A stretch of 64,000 nt of DNA from Sepiola atlantica (GCA_963556195.1 OY744517.1:81735714-81799713); one strand, 5' to 3'; shown: positions 11,275-22,208, numbered from the stretch's first letter. The notes: generated from the sequence alone by a model not told the origin. Translations and numbers: made by a program.

Positions 11275-11836
11275 GATTATATGCTCTGAAAAGTTTATTG
11301 CAGCTTGGTTCCCTGATGCTGAAACCGTGTGTTATGTGTCAGAGAAAGATGTTTGCACGTATCTCTGACAGCGAATCAAAGTTCAACAAACTTCTAACTT
11401 TGTTGTACCCTATGTGGTTTGTTTTTATTTATCATGTGATTTTGATCTTTGGAACTAGTTTTTTTTTTTTAATTATATTTAATTTATCAAACAGTTGGTC
11501 CCTGCTGATGAGTACATTTTAAAGATAACCAGTTTTTCACGACTTGACATCTGCATACATGTCACACTTATCTCACCGGGTATCTTCAAGGTATTATATT
11601 AGACTTGACATCCACATGCACGTGTGTCTGTGATTGTCTGGCATAAGGCAATGTCCTCATTTATTCTCGTGGCATTATATTACAATCTTATAAGTAAAAT
11701 ATTTTTATATTAATAGAGCTGTGACCAGGTTTTAAATTGGTACAAATAAAAAATAAACATTTAAAAATGCTTATAATTAATTAACTAGATGGAGAGGAAA
11801 GTCTAGCCTGCTTAGAGTCTCCAAGGGCTTAGTTTT
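11275..11836. other. No confident gene
   Basis: A ~70-codon frame from 11298 follows a plausible splice acceptor (TTATTGCAG). It encodes KPCVMCQRKMFARISDSE, but runs into poly-T and has no recognisable family. Confidence 0.25.
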
Positions 11837-12475
11837 GGAAGTGCCTTATTGGTCCCCCGATTTTATAAATCGGGGGACCAATAAGGCACTTCCATGTTTT
11901 GAGGCATTTCCGTCCGTCCTTCCGGATTTTTCTCCGCAACCATCCATTGAATTTCTTTGAAATTTTGCATGAAGTTGTAACTTTGGTCAGGTTAGAAAGT
12001 GACATTCTCCGATTTTTGAAAAAAAATCTGGTTAGCCCCCCAGGGGGTCAAAAGGCCCCGAAATGGCAAAAAATGTCATTTTTTGCCCCATAACTTTTCA
12101 TCCATCCATTCAATTTCTCTGAAACTTGGCCAAAATGTGAAGGCAATTATTCCTAATAGAAAATAAGTATTGCTGACCTTGGAAACAATCTGGTTCGCGC
12201 CCTCAGGGAGTCAAAAGCCCCCAAAATTTCAAAAAATTACCCTTTTCTCCCATAACGTTTGATCCATCCATTCAATTTTTTTAAAACTTGGCCAAAATGT
12301 AGAGGCAATTGTTCTGGATATAAAATGAGCATCCTTGACCTCAGAAAAATTCTGGTTCGCGCCTCCAGGGGATCAAAGGGGGGTCAAAAATGTCCCAAAT
12401 TGCCCAAATTTATTGCATTTTACACTCGCCACATCGAGTCACATACAGAGGGGGACCACGCATGCACAGCTTGTT
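11837..12475 (+). mobile_element. Tandem-repeat element, copy 1 (162-bp monomers, terminal palindrome)
   Basis: Begins with a 57-bp near-perfect palindrome (11837-11893, core GGTCCCCCGATTT). Nearly three ~162-bp monomers follow, marked by CCATAAC.TTT.ATCCATCCATTCAATTT and ACTTGGCCAAAATGT.GAGGCAATT. It ends in a unique tail (CACTCGCCACATCGAGTCAC) and GAGGGGGACCAC. GGTCCCCC thus occurs in inverse orientation at both ends. Other copies: 37947-38337 (+) and 41333-42107 (-). The layout recalls Helentron/DINE-type elements; the classification is inference. Confidence 0.7.
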
Positions 12476-12585
12476 AACATTTGTTTTCCATGTACATTGT
12501 TGTCAATCACTGTGTCGGTTTAGATTTATTTTTGTTTGTAATCTCGATGTCATGAACATTAAAAACATGTAAATGGTTTATTGTA

Positions 12586-12815
12586 TTTATCTCCCTACCA
12601 CGGCGAGAAGATGTGACACAAGGTCGGAAAGTGGGATTTGAAACCAACGCCCTAGAGCAAGAGCACTCTGGCTGAACATAAATTGCCTGGGCAGCCCTGT
12701 CAGCATTCCCCGTAAAGGGGCGCCTCAAACAATTAAAAATAAACTAACCCCTTTTCAAAGGGTGAGAAGGTAAAGCCTGGGAAGGTGGACCTCTAAGAAC
12801 TACGCAGAACAATAC
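12586..12815 (-). mobile_element. SINE, copy A (5'-truncated, lacks U2 head)
   Basis: The minus strand matches the body of the U2-headed SINE at 40747-41090: CCTCCCAGGCTTT or similar, GAGGCGCC, GGGCTGCCCAGGCAATTT, CACTTTCCGACCTTGTGTCAC. The U2-like head is missing. Confidence 0.7.
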
Positions 12816-13491
12816 CTCACACTGACAGCGGAACAATCCACCATAAAAAATGGCAGAAACTCTGCCAGTCTGATGTAAATGTTTTGATGTTAACAAATAA
12901 CTTGTACTTTTGTTTTCCAGACGATTTTTTTAAATTCACAAAAATTATCGAAGTATCAGATTTTAATAAAGTTTTCAGTATTTATGCAATAAAAATACAG
13001 GTATTCTTTTATAGTAAGTTTTCAGTCACATTTAAAGTAAAATGTTGAGTTTTACAAGCAAAGATGTTAGCGTCACCTGATTTCACTGCAGAGGAAGCTC
13101 TCATGAGTATTTCTTAGAAAGAACACGGAAGTTGGTCTATGTCACTGAAACTATTCGCGAGCAACGGATACCGGTCCATAAACAGTATTGAATAGTGGAG
13201 TTCTCTCACATGAGCAGAAAATTAACTTTTTATAAAAAAAAAAAATTGAAAAAGGTGTATTTATTTTTGAACTAGTAAATTGTTCAACTTTTATCAAGAA
13301 AAAAATCCTGTTGATGTTAAATAGTGCTACAAAACATTGTTAACATATTTATTTAAGAAAAGAAAATGATCTGTTATAGTATGTGACTAATTTATATCTA
13401 AATACATTGGATTTATTTTCAATATTTCGAGTTGGGTGGTATAATTTATTATTGTACATAATTAGGTTACAATAAAATTTGCATTTTATAT
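12816..13491. other. No gene seen
   Basis: AT-rich anonymous sequence. Confidence 0.35.
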
Positions 13492-13499
13492 GAATACTA

Positions 13500-14501
13500 G
13501 TTGCTTGTATAATAAAAGTCTGTTAGGATCGAGGGTCGTGTTCCCCCGATTATAAACGTGCAAAGTTGAATCAAGCAATGTTGCATGCAAAGACAGAGTA
13601 ATAATTAATAAACAAAATGAAGTAGTTCAAATAAGGTTTATTGAACGTGTGTGTACGTGGAATGATGAAATGTGTGATGTATGCATGTGTGTCGATGGAA
13701 AAACAGTTCTTGAAAAGGTATAAGAAGAAATGAATCCGGCGTACACAAAGAAAATGAGTTGTTAACTCTTACCGTTGTTTGACCACGTGTGTTGGTAGTT
13801 GTTTTGCCGAGACTAGTTGAAGAGAAAAGCGTGAGACGAAACGCTTCTGTATTAGCGTCGTTCTGTCGACCAGAGAAGAGAGAGAGAGAGATGGAGCGCT
13901 GGTGCCAGCGTTGTTCTGCCGATGCTGGTCGGTGAAAGAGAGATGGATTTTTCGTTTGCAACGGTTTTTATAGTCAGAAGGGCAGATAACTCTGGTGTCG
14001 CTTTACAGTGCCACCTGTCGGTGAAAAAGCGACACCTACCGGCAAACCGGTGTAGTTATGTTTTGAAAGGAGGAGGTAACTGCTACAAGTCCGAAAAAAA
14101 GTTTTTTTTTTGTCGTTTAGTGTTGGAGAGTTAAATAAGGGGCAGGTAACTCTTACTTCGAATTTTAAGCAAGATTTTCGGTGCTTGTATAATAAAAAGC
14201 CGAAAAAAAGATTTTTGTCTTTTAGTGTTGGAGAGGTAAATAAGGGGCAGGTAACTCTTCACAACAGCTCTAGCTTTCGAACAATATTTTCTAACCCTAA
14301 TCCTAAACCCTAACCCTTTTATGTCTAATCGACGTTCTCCTTGCACAGTAGCCACATGTGCAACGCCAATTAAAGCCATCAGTTTTGATTACTGGAACAT
14401 CGTGTTTAAAATTCGTTGTAAGAGTTACCTGCCCCTTATTTACCTCTCAAACAGTAAAAGACACAAAAAATTTTTTTTCGGACTTTTATTATACAAGCAC
14501 C
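13500..14501. mobile_element. 1-kb hAT-like element with 8-bp TSD GAATACTA
   Basis: The left end GTTGCTTGTATAATAAAAGT and right-end complement GGTGCTTGTATAATAAAAGT are near identical. Direct repeats GAATACTA flank it at 13492-13499 and 14502-14509. An internal second copy of the left terminus begins at 14180 and forms ~80-bp inverted repeats with the right end (AGGTAAATAAGGGGCAGGTA and complement), so a smaller element or duplication is nested at the right. No transposase frame. A 107-aa minus-strand frame inside (13638-13961) resembles nothing known. Confidence 0.78.
14285..14320 (+). repeat. Interstitial telomere-like repeat
   Basis: CTAACCC, TAATCC, TAAACCC and TAACCC units follow each other, a degenerate (CCCTAA)n tract inside the hAT-like element. 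Confidence 0.6.
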
Positions 14502-14509
14502 GAATACTA

Positions 14510-15239
14510 TTATATGTAAATGAGGGGGGGAGGGCACTCTTACACTGGCTCTGGTTTATATAACAAAATGGCCGAAGCATACGATATAGGAGCTAATCTT
14601 CATATAAATTTTAAGACTATACTCTATAAAAATCTGTAGAAAAGGATCACTAAAGAAAGGAAAACAAGGCCCTTTTATTTTATAAACAACAATTTATACA
14701 AATTTATTTATATAGTATACACAGCTGAGTGTAGGTTGGCAGAAATTATGACAGTGAATTGAAAGGAATTGACGTTGGCATGTGTCGGCTGCCAAAAGTA
14801 CTGTCTTTGGGGCAGTATATCCTCCAGTGAATGAAGATAGCCGTACTCAAGATGTCTAGTCGAAGGGTGGCAGGAGATAATGTCTACTTCTTTCTTTGTG
14901 GCTCCCTGGAAGCTCTCGGATTGTTCTGCGAATCCCTAAAGGTCTCCAGATGGAGTCCTTAAAATGTTCGATCGAAATTACTATGGCCTATAGTCTGATT
15001 GATCATTGTGTGACCAAATAACCTCACTAGTGCTGTTTTTCACCAAAGGAAACAAATCTCAATGTTTATGACTGCTACAAAGATTGTAAGGGATTACTTT
15101 CTTGAGAAAGAAAATAAATTCAAAATAAAATTCATGGAATGTCTCAAATGTGTTAGGATTTCATATTAAGAAGAGTTATCTCCCATTATTTGCAAGTTTT
15201 TTTTTTTCTAACGATTCGATTGACTTAATAAAAAAAATG
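14510..15239. other. No gene seen
   Basis: Less AT-rich than its surroundings (14750-15060) but without a long frame or recognised repeat. Confidence 0.3.
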
Positions 15240-15499
15240 GGTGCTTGTGCTGTTAAGCGGCCGTATTAAAAAAATATTTTTTTATAAAAACAATATTATA
15301 TGCTTATTCAGCGTTATATTCTTACTCACTGTACAAAAAAGTAGAAAAAATGATCCACTAGAACTTTAATTACAAGTATTTTTCCATTCTGCGTATCATA
15401 ACAGCGATTCGTTCACTCAGCCTCCATCTTCTTTCTTAAGAAGATTTCAAGGGCAGATAATTCGAAATCTTAAGACGACCGCTGAACAGCACAAGCACC
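15240..15499. mobile_element. MITE, GGTGCTTGTGCTG termini, copy 1
   Basis: The left end GGTGCTTGTGCTGTTAAGCG is mirrored at the right by CGCTGAACAGCACAAGCACC. Flanks AAAAAATG and AAAAAATA match at 7 of 8. A reverse copy lies at 36943-37127. Confidence 0.7.
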
Positions 15500-15675
15500 A
15501 AAAAATAATATGATTACCACAAACTAAAGATATAGAAAGAAAGAAATTGACTAAGAGACATTGGATAAAATAATCTGAATCAAACAATGAGCATTGTCTT
15601 AAAAATACTTTTGATTGATAAAAAGTTTGATCCACTGAAAAAAGGGTGAAAGAAAACGCATGATGTGTATGCAGT

Positions 15676-16035
15676 GTAATGATGTATGGAAGTGAAACTT
15701 GGCCAATGAGAGTTGAGGACATGCGTTGCATGGAGAGAAATGATATGAAAATGATATAATGGATGTGTAATGTGAGTCTTAAAGACAAGCTTAGATCTGA
15801 TGACCTCAGAGGAAGATTAAATCTGGACAATATAGGGAGATGTGTGCAGAATAGGAGATTTCGATGGTATGGCCACGTTGAAAGAATGGATGAGAATTCT
15901 TGGGTAAGTAGATGTAGAGCAGTTGAGGTAGCAGGTTCAATTCACAGGGGAGAGGGGCCAAGGAAAATATGGAAGAAAGTGATAAAAATGGACCTGAAGA
16001 AAAAGGGATAAATAAAGACCTTGCCAGAGATAGGT
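15676..16035 (+). pseudogene. RTE-type LINE 3'-end remnant
   Basis: The frame reads MYGSETWPMRVEDMRCMER, then MCNVSLKDKLRSDDLRGRL, RFRWYGHVERMDENSW and GPRKIWKKVIKMDLKKKGI. This is the typical C-terminal tail of RTE/L1-like RT polyproteins (YGSETW, WYGHVERM, W...IK.DL). An in-frame stop near 15759 and 5' truncation make it a pseudogene. The antisense fragment at 43100-43362 shares the same end. Confidence 0.8.
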
Positions 16036-16146
16036 TACTTTGAAAGTCAATTTCTTAAAGCTGTCCAACACATTGCCAGCATATAAAATAGATGTTCAAC
16101 CTATTACACAATAAATTAAACGCATCTACGAGAATATTTATTTGCA

Positions 16147-16175
16147 ACAACGACGACGACGACGACGACGACGAC

Positions 16176-16212
<37 letters not shown>

Positions 16213-16250
16213 GTGATGATGGTGACGATGGTGACGATGATGATGATAAG
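16147..16250. repeat. (GAC)n/(GAT)n microsatellite
   Basis: A run of ACG/GAC units passing into GAT units. The poly-Ser frame on the complement is an artefact. Confidence 0.9.
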
Positions 16251-16493
16251 ACATAATCTTTTATTAAAGTCATAATAGAATTTTTTTTAGATGCAGTAAA
16301 GATCTACAAAGAGTTAAAATTAATTCCTGTTCTTAATTAACTTAATTTGGTTTGTTTTACAACATATCAACCCTTTTGTGGATGATTTAATGCTGAAATA
16401 CAACAAATATTTGTAAATGATTAAGTTGAAAATGTACTGCGATTTTACCCATAGTTTCTAAACCTCAATAAGTCAATAGTTTATATAGAAGGT

Positions 16494-17112
16494 GTTTTAA
16501 AAATTGATGGCATAACTTCAGGATTATGTTCTTTATATTTAAAAGAGTCTGGGGTTTTTTTTTTTTTTTTTTTTTTGGGGGGGGGGGGGTAATAGCAATT
16601 CATTACTAGTCTAATTTCTTTTGTAGTCCATTTCATCCTTTGTGTAGTCTTTGGTTTGTGTTGATCATATTTATTTACCTGTAGTTGGTCTGTTGTATTC
16701 TGTTAGCTGAAATAAGAAGTGCCATCATTCGTAGGATGCTGACCGGGTCCCCAATGTTGATTATCAAAGGAGCCATGCCCACCATGAAAACTCAGATCTT
16801 CCGTCTGAGCCCCACGGCTTTTATATTTGCTTGGTGTCATATTTTCATGGTGGTGTTAGTGTATGTGGCAATACAAGGCCCAGACTTATTTTACCTGTGA
16901 TCCTGTCACAAGGATAGTGTTTATCTATCCCATATGTAGAAATAACAGTGCACTATCACATACACATTGTACGTGTTAGATGTTTACAATAAAGAATATT
17001 GATCAGTATTTGTTTTAATGGCTTATAATTTGGAAATCAAGCGTTTCCAGACCTATGTACACATATAGAACATAATCCAAAAGTTATGCCATCGATTTTC
17101 CAAACAGCCTGT
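16494..17112. mobile_element. Mariner-type inverted repeats enclosing an exon-like segment
   Basis: ATTGATGGCATAACTTCAGG and ATTATGTTCT on the left match the complement of the right end (CCAAAAGTTATGCCATCGAT, AGAACATAAT) over about 65 bp. The outer ends resemble mariner termini (CAGGCTGTTTGGAAAAT) next to TA. Between them lie a poly-T/poly-G tract (about 16554-16589) and the open frame at 16685-16900. Confidence 0.6.
16685..16900 (+). CDS. Putative terminal exon of an unidentified membrane protein
   Basis: The segment follows an acceptor-like TTTATTTACCTGTAG and stays open for 71 codons to TGA. The peptide includes LLAEIRSAIIRRMLTGSP and a strongly hydrophobic stretch (TAFIFAWCHIFMVVLVYVA) ending GPDLFYL. 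AATAAA at 16988-16993 could be the poly(A) signal. No in-frame ATG precedes the acceptor, so it would have to be the last exon of a gene whose other exons I cannot find. I do not recognise the family. Its position between mariner-type inverted repeats raises the option of a captured gene fragment. It could also be a chance frame. Confidence 0.35.
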   Translation: MVCCILLAEIRSAIIRRMLTGSPMLIIKGAMPTMKTQIFRLSPTAFIFAWCHIFMVVLVYVAIQGPDLFYL

Positions 17113-17445
17113 ATATGATACTATGAAAGTTCATCAAAAATCAATTTCTCCTTTTTATTCCCTTACTGTTCCTCTTCTTTTTCTTGTCTGCTTTTATTTT
17201 TCTTAACTAAGTAAGATCCCAAAATGAGCAAATTTGACAAAATAGTTCTCAGGCAAATTCTCAAGCAGTTATCCTGCTAAAGCTCTAGCTAAGTATGGTT
17301 ATAGGAAGAAGGTATGAAATCTGGGTTGGACCTTGTGTTGTAGTGGTCACTTAACATGAATTGAGTGAAATTATGATGAGAGACAGTCATTACAGTATTA
17401 TTTACCTCCTTTTCAGGAGGTTAGGCACAAGGCCAGTTTTTATCT
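17113..17445. other. No gene seen
   Basis: Anonymous sequence between the mariner-type right end and the SINE copy. Confidence 0.35.
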
Positions 17446-17772
17446 TACTCCCACAAGGTAAGATGTGACCCAGGGTCGGGTCGGAAAAGTGGGGCTTGAA
17501 AAGCCAGTGCCCAAGAAGGTGAGCACTCTGGCCATTAAAAATTGCCTGGGCAGCCCCGTCGGCATTCCCCGGTAGGGGCGCCTCAGACAGTAAGCAATAA
17601 ACTTACTCCTCCCCAAAGAGGGGAAACAAAGCCTGGGAGGGTGGACCTCCTAGAACTGCACAGGACAGACCCATAGACCGGCATAAATCAAGCCCCGAAG
17701 GTCAAGACAATACCAGTCTATGGGGTGCAGTATCCATCGGGACAGATACTACACTTTGATCTCGACCAAACT
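17446..17772 (-). mobile_element. U2 snRNA-headed SINE, copy B
   Basis: The minus strand begins with a U2-like head (GAGATCAAAGTGTAGTATCT, then GATGGATACTGCACC). It runs through the shared body (TAGACTGGTATTGTC, CCTCCCAGGCTTTG, GGCGCCCCTACCGGGGAATG, GGGGCTGCCCAGGCAATTT, CCCACTTTTCCGACC) to a tail near 17446. It is collinear with 40747-41090. Confidence 0.82.
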
Positions 17773-18239
17773 GACCGAGTAGCAGACAAATTATACTGAA
17801 AGGGTTAGGAATACACAAAGAAATGCTATTCAAAGAAGACAAAGATGGGTTCTTTAAAGTTTAAAGCATTTTATAAACAAGATTAGAAAGAATTTTTTTA
17901 AATTTCAAAGAAAGTCCTGAAAGAGAAATGATATGGACATAAACTCACTGAGGGGATTTTGTGTTATATGAGCTGTGGAATGGGGGAGGGGGGAAGCTAA
18001 TAGGGTGTGAAGATATCTTTCCTGTGTGTAATTGTTGTGTTGATACCATCTCTCCAGACCCCTATTCTTCTATATGACAAAATGTTCATATTAAATAAGA
18101 ATAGTTTTTATTTTAATTTTATATACAGATATGTTCTTTCATAGAGGGAGAAAGAGGGAAGTTTTATTTTTCTTCTATTCATCCCAAACAAGGCCACTGA
18201 GACGTAAGGGGCTACTCTGAATTAGTGGTCATATTTATT
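17773..18239. other. No gene seen
   Basis: Anonymous sequence. A G-run at about 18255-18270 borders the LINE 3' end that follows. Confidence 0.35.
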
Positions 18240-18445
18240 GGGTCAAACTAAGTGGGGGGGGGGGGGGGGGAGCAAGATGCTTGTTGACATTACATTTAAA
18301 TTTCTGCATGTCGTTGAAACAGGGAGCAGGAAGGGAATTCCAAAAGCAAGCAGTCCAAGGGAAAGAAGCTATTAGAGTAGAAAGTTTTCCGGCATGTGGG
18401 AACCTCTATGGTGAAGGGGTGTGATTTTGCTGCTTGTCGGGTTGG

Positions 18446-18955
18446 TCAAGGGTATTTATGTTGAAGGGGTACAAGTGCAGCAAGTTCGTCGGAGCACATT
18501 CTATTGAAGTACTTGTAAAACAAGTACAGGGATACAACATTGCAGCGATGGGACAGTGGCTGGAGCTTGGTAGACAGTGTGGGACCTATTAGGTTATAGA
18601 CTATTTTTTGGCCTCTGTTCAAGAGGGAGAGACAAGTGATTGGTGCACCAGCCCAGATGTGGCAACAATGCTCCATCCATAAGCGAATAGCGGCTTTATA
18701 AATATATAGGATACTGGCAGGTATGAGAAGTTTTCTAGCTCGGTAGAGGGGGCAGCTCACCTTCTTTGCAGCAGACTTGGCAGCATCTTCTATGTATTTA
18801 TTCCAATTAATCTTGCCGGTGAATTTTAGGCCAAGGAGTTTGAACATTGGACTCTCAGGAAGGGTGTTATCAGCCATGTTAATCGGTGGGTGGAAAAGTT
18901 TCTTATAATTGTTAAAGGAAAGGAGCTTTGTTTTGGTAGCATTAAATGTAACCAT
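18446..18955 (-). pseudogene. LINE reverse transcriptase C-terminal fragment
   Basis: 169-aa open segment downstream of the catalytic RT motifs. In this family WG.KW.VTFNA.KTK..SF marks the end of the palm and the beginning of the thumb. The rest of the RT lies upstream in broken frames. Confidence 0.8.
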
Positions 18956-19116
18956 CCATTGATGACCTCATTCTACTACAGACTGGAGGTCATTTTCTAA
19001 AGATTCAGCAATTGCCTTGGATATGTGTGCGTTCGATTTGCCTCCATGTCGAAAATAGAGTATGGTGTTATCAGCAAATATACCCATCTCAGACGCGATT
19101 GCATCAGGGAGGTAGT

Positions 19117-19602
19117 ATTGGAATTATTATTAAGCGCAGTGAATTCTAAGTGCCCTGTGATTGGATGAAAATCAGCCAATCACAGACCACTGCATCAATC
19201 TCCGTAGAAAACATAGGAGAGCGCCTTTTTTGAAAATAACAGCCTCTTTTCTCCAGCCTCGCAGCCGATCAACATCGTTCTTCTCTGCCGTGTCAGATGA
19301 GAGCAGGCTCATGCTTTTTTAGCATATATAATACGCGCGAAGCCCTCTTGATGTTCTCAACTTCTCTTCACAGCATCCTGTTACAAGACAACTGGCATTT
19401 ACAGTGAGTCCGCAAAGGCACTTCTTTTGCAAGCAACATTCTATTTCTTTCTTCTCTTATTTCATCTATATAAATACACCTTTCTTCATCTATCCATGTT
19501 GTTTGTTATCTCTGTTCTTGTCTAGTACGTTTTTATGCCTCCAACTTATCTTCCAGCGGACTAAAGTCTTCGTCTTTCATTTTAACGGGAAAAATCCCAA
19601 CA
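19117..19602. mobile_element. Solo-LTR-like insertion, copy 1, 5-bp TSD GTAGT
   Basis: 486-bp block inside the LINE with perfect direct repeats GTAGT at 19112-19116 and 19603-19607. LINE homology resumes exactly after it when compared with the 45.6-kb copy. It starts ATTGGAATTATTATT and ends CGGGAAAAATCCCAACA, and contains a TATA-like box (GCATATATAATACGCG, about 19322). A diverged relative is at 39668-40193. No internal coding part, so a solo LTR is the simplest reading. Confidence 0.72.
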
Positions 19603-20304
19603 GTAGTTTATGAAAAGCAGGAATAATAAAGGTCCAAAGATCGACCCTTGGGGTACACCCGCATTAATGTAATGTTGTTTGGATGTCCGGCCATCGAGGA
19701 CAGCCTGAATCTTTCTTTTTAGCTAAGAAAGTTCTCATTATATTAAATATTCGTTCAGTAATACCGTAAAAATTAATTTTCCTGAGAAGACCTTCATGCC
19801 AGATCTTGTCGAAGGCCTCAAATATATTGAGCGCTACTGCCCTAGCTTCACCTGCCTTACTCAGTGCATGTTATATACGTTCAGAGATGACCGTTAGGAT
19901 ATCCACAGTAGAACGAGATTGCCTAAATTCATACGGATAGCCAGAAAGAAATTTAGCATTTTTGAGATGACGGAATATCGTTAGATTGATTAATGATTCA
20001 AATATTTAGCAAAGGGTGCGAGGAAATTTATGGGACGATAATTTTGTGGGTGAGTTTTTTTCACCAGATTTCTTGAAAACTGATATAAGAGGCAATTTTC
20101 CAGCTATCAGAGAAGCAAGATTGAGCAAGGCGTGTTATAGAGTTTTGCAAGGATGGGAGCAAGCTCAGCAGAGCATTTTTTATTATTATAGCAGGGATAA
20201 GATCAGGTCCACATGCTTTGGAGGTGTCAAGGTTTTTTTATTTTTTGATATCCAGGACATGAGAATGTAGCAGACTGAAATAGGATCTATTTCTTCTCGT
20301 CCCC

Positions 20305-20643
20305 TGTGAGCAAATTGGTCACACGCTGACCAATCGGCTTGCAGGGCGTATTGATATCAACTGTCCTCTCATGGACTATTTTCTACCACCTGGTCAGTTG
20401 AAGATTTCAGAGAGAGAAATCGTCCAGCAACGAAGAAACATCTCTCTCCTGCCATTTCCCCTGCATCGTTCCAGCAGCAGCCATCTCCACTGGGAATATA
20501 TTTGCTGACGACCCGGCAGCCTCTTTTCTTAACAAGGACACAGTTCCAACCCTCTGTTAAATAAACCCTTTTTTGTTGCCTGTTACTCGGTTGTTGTTCG
20601 TTCACTTCATTTTGTGCAGATAAATGTAAGGAAGGGGCCAACA
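20305..20643 (+). mobile_element. Solo LTR, 339 bp (TG...CA)
   Basis: Begins TGTGAGCAAATTGGTCACAC and ends AAGGGGCCAACA, flanked by C-runs compatible with a 4-5-bp TSD. It contains AATAAA at about 20562. It interrupts LINE-derived sequence that continues on both sides. Its family differs from the 19117 insertion. Confidence 0.65.
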
Positions 20644-20810
20644 CCCCCCTTCAATTACAAGAAGGGGTGATGATCAGAGCATTAAGTGTGGTTTCTGTCC
20701 ATAGTGAGAAATTTGGGAGGGAGTGCATTGTCTAGTTGAAGGCAAACCGCTGGGCAAGAAGTTCAGTCTCATCTATTGCCATGCAAGCAACATCATGGAT
20801 ATAGAGAAAG

Positions 20811-22208
20811 AGCGCATCCCCCATCATCTCCAGGGATGGGAGAAACTGTCAGTTGTCTCTGTTATCCTGTCACCTGTTCTTCTATCATCTGTTTGCTTGA
20901 CTCTCTTTGTCTTCTGTTGTATCACCACCATCTGACCCTTAGGTGTCACTCAAGCTTTTCCATTCATAGACGGTTTTCATTATGTTACACTTCTTCTTAA
21001 CAGTAGTTCAGATACAAGTCCAAGCCAGTATGCCGAGCTCACATTTCTATCTTAAATCACGTTATTTCATCGACTTCCATTCTGGGGTCACCTCTGACCC
21101 TTAGGTGTCACTCAAACGTTTCCATTCAAACAATGCCTTTTGTTGTGCAGCACAGACATGTACACAGATATGAAAGAAGTAAATAGACAATAATTTTTGC
21201 AGCGATTTGACACTGATTAAGTTCACCTTCATATTAACCTAGAATATGGTAAGAAAACACAACACATACAAAATAGCCACCGCTTGTTTGAAAAGAAACC
21301 CAAACACGTGGCTGCTTGGGGGATGTATGTGTGAGAGAGCAGGAGAAATGTTATATGGAAAATACACATAAATAAGGGGTAAGAAAAGCATGTGTTCACA
21401 AAAGACTATTTTAGTCTGGTGAGAATTGGTTCAGAAGAAGAGCAGGATGAAGAAAGTCCCTTTGTAGAATTGGACGTGTCTGGACGCATCTATTGAAAAC
21501 ATTTTGTGATTCTCAGCTTTTTAAAAGGAATTAGCAGTTATTCTATGGCAGTCTTCAAGTGGTCAAAGATGACTTTAATCTCAACCTATGATAGATTATT
21601 GATACGAATGGCATAAAATTTACACAAATGTAAATTTTATGTAAAATTAGGTTTTATTATTTATTTATTTTTTTTTTTTTAATAGAAATCGCTCCGTGTA
21701 AGGAGCTAAAAAAAAATGAAGAAAAAAGAAAATTACCACTTCAAGGTCAAAAACTAGCTGATAAGTGTTAGATGAATAGATTCTCACCCGGAATTTGATT
21801 CAATTTTACTATTTAAAAAAAATAAAATCCAATATTCAAGTTTTCCACCTAATATTGCAAAATCAGTAAGTTTTTAATGCATTTTAGCAGCAGATTTAAA
21901 TATTTAAGACGGTTAAATAAAAGTACATTTGGACCCATCGTTGCGGCAGAATTATCTTGGATTTATTCTGGTCAATGTTAGAGAACGTACTTTCCTAATG
22001 CGACAGTCTGTCATAACGTTCCACCTACTTTAGGACGAGATTGTAGCCTCTTTCTGACACGACCTTCAAAGTGGATGGACATTTCATCAAGCTCCTCCAA
22101 GGAGCATGCCTTCTCAAACCTTAGCAGGTTTTGCCATTAAGTTATGCCTCTAAGTCATGCAGTCACATAGACTCCCAGAAACATACAACACAAAGTAAGT
22201 AACATTTA
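20811..22208. other. No gene; short direct duplication
   Basis: The ~33-bp string starting CTGACCCTTAGGTGTCACTC and ending TTTCCATTCA occurs at about 20933-20966 and again at 21093-21126. The rest is anonymous. Confidence 0.4.

Larger units (their letters stand above)
18240..20810 (-). mobile_element. Decayed LINE split by two LTR insertions
   Basis: Minus-strand non-LTR retrotransposon of the same family as 45496-47650. The thumb/C-terminal part (18446-18955) is open for 169 aa and includes VTFNATKTKLLSFNN, HCCHIWAGAP and PLSHRCNVVSLYLFYKYF. A broken C-terminal tail (FYSNSFFPWTACFWNSLPA) extends to about 18300. Palm-domain coding from 18960-20100 is scattered over frames. Two foreign blocks interrupt it, at 19117-19602 and 20305-20643; RT-family sequence resumes on each far side and continues to about 20800. 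Confidence 0.8.

Noticed and set aside
11298..11522. Possible exon with a CVMC motif after an acceptor-like TTGCAG
   Set aside because: Runs into poly-T, has no donor or family match and no partner exon.
13638..13961. 107-aa minus-strand ORF
   Set aside because: Lies inside the 1-kb hAT-like element, has no recognisable domain, and ends in His/Thr-rich repeat translation.
14131..14379. Overlapping ORFs on both strands at 14.1-14.5 kb
   Set aside because: Both translate the same inverted repeats of the hAT-like element.
16055..16273. Poly-Ser ORF on the minus strand
   Set aside because: It is a translation of the (GAC)n/(GAT)n microsatellite.
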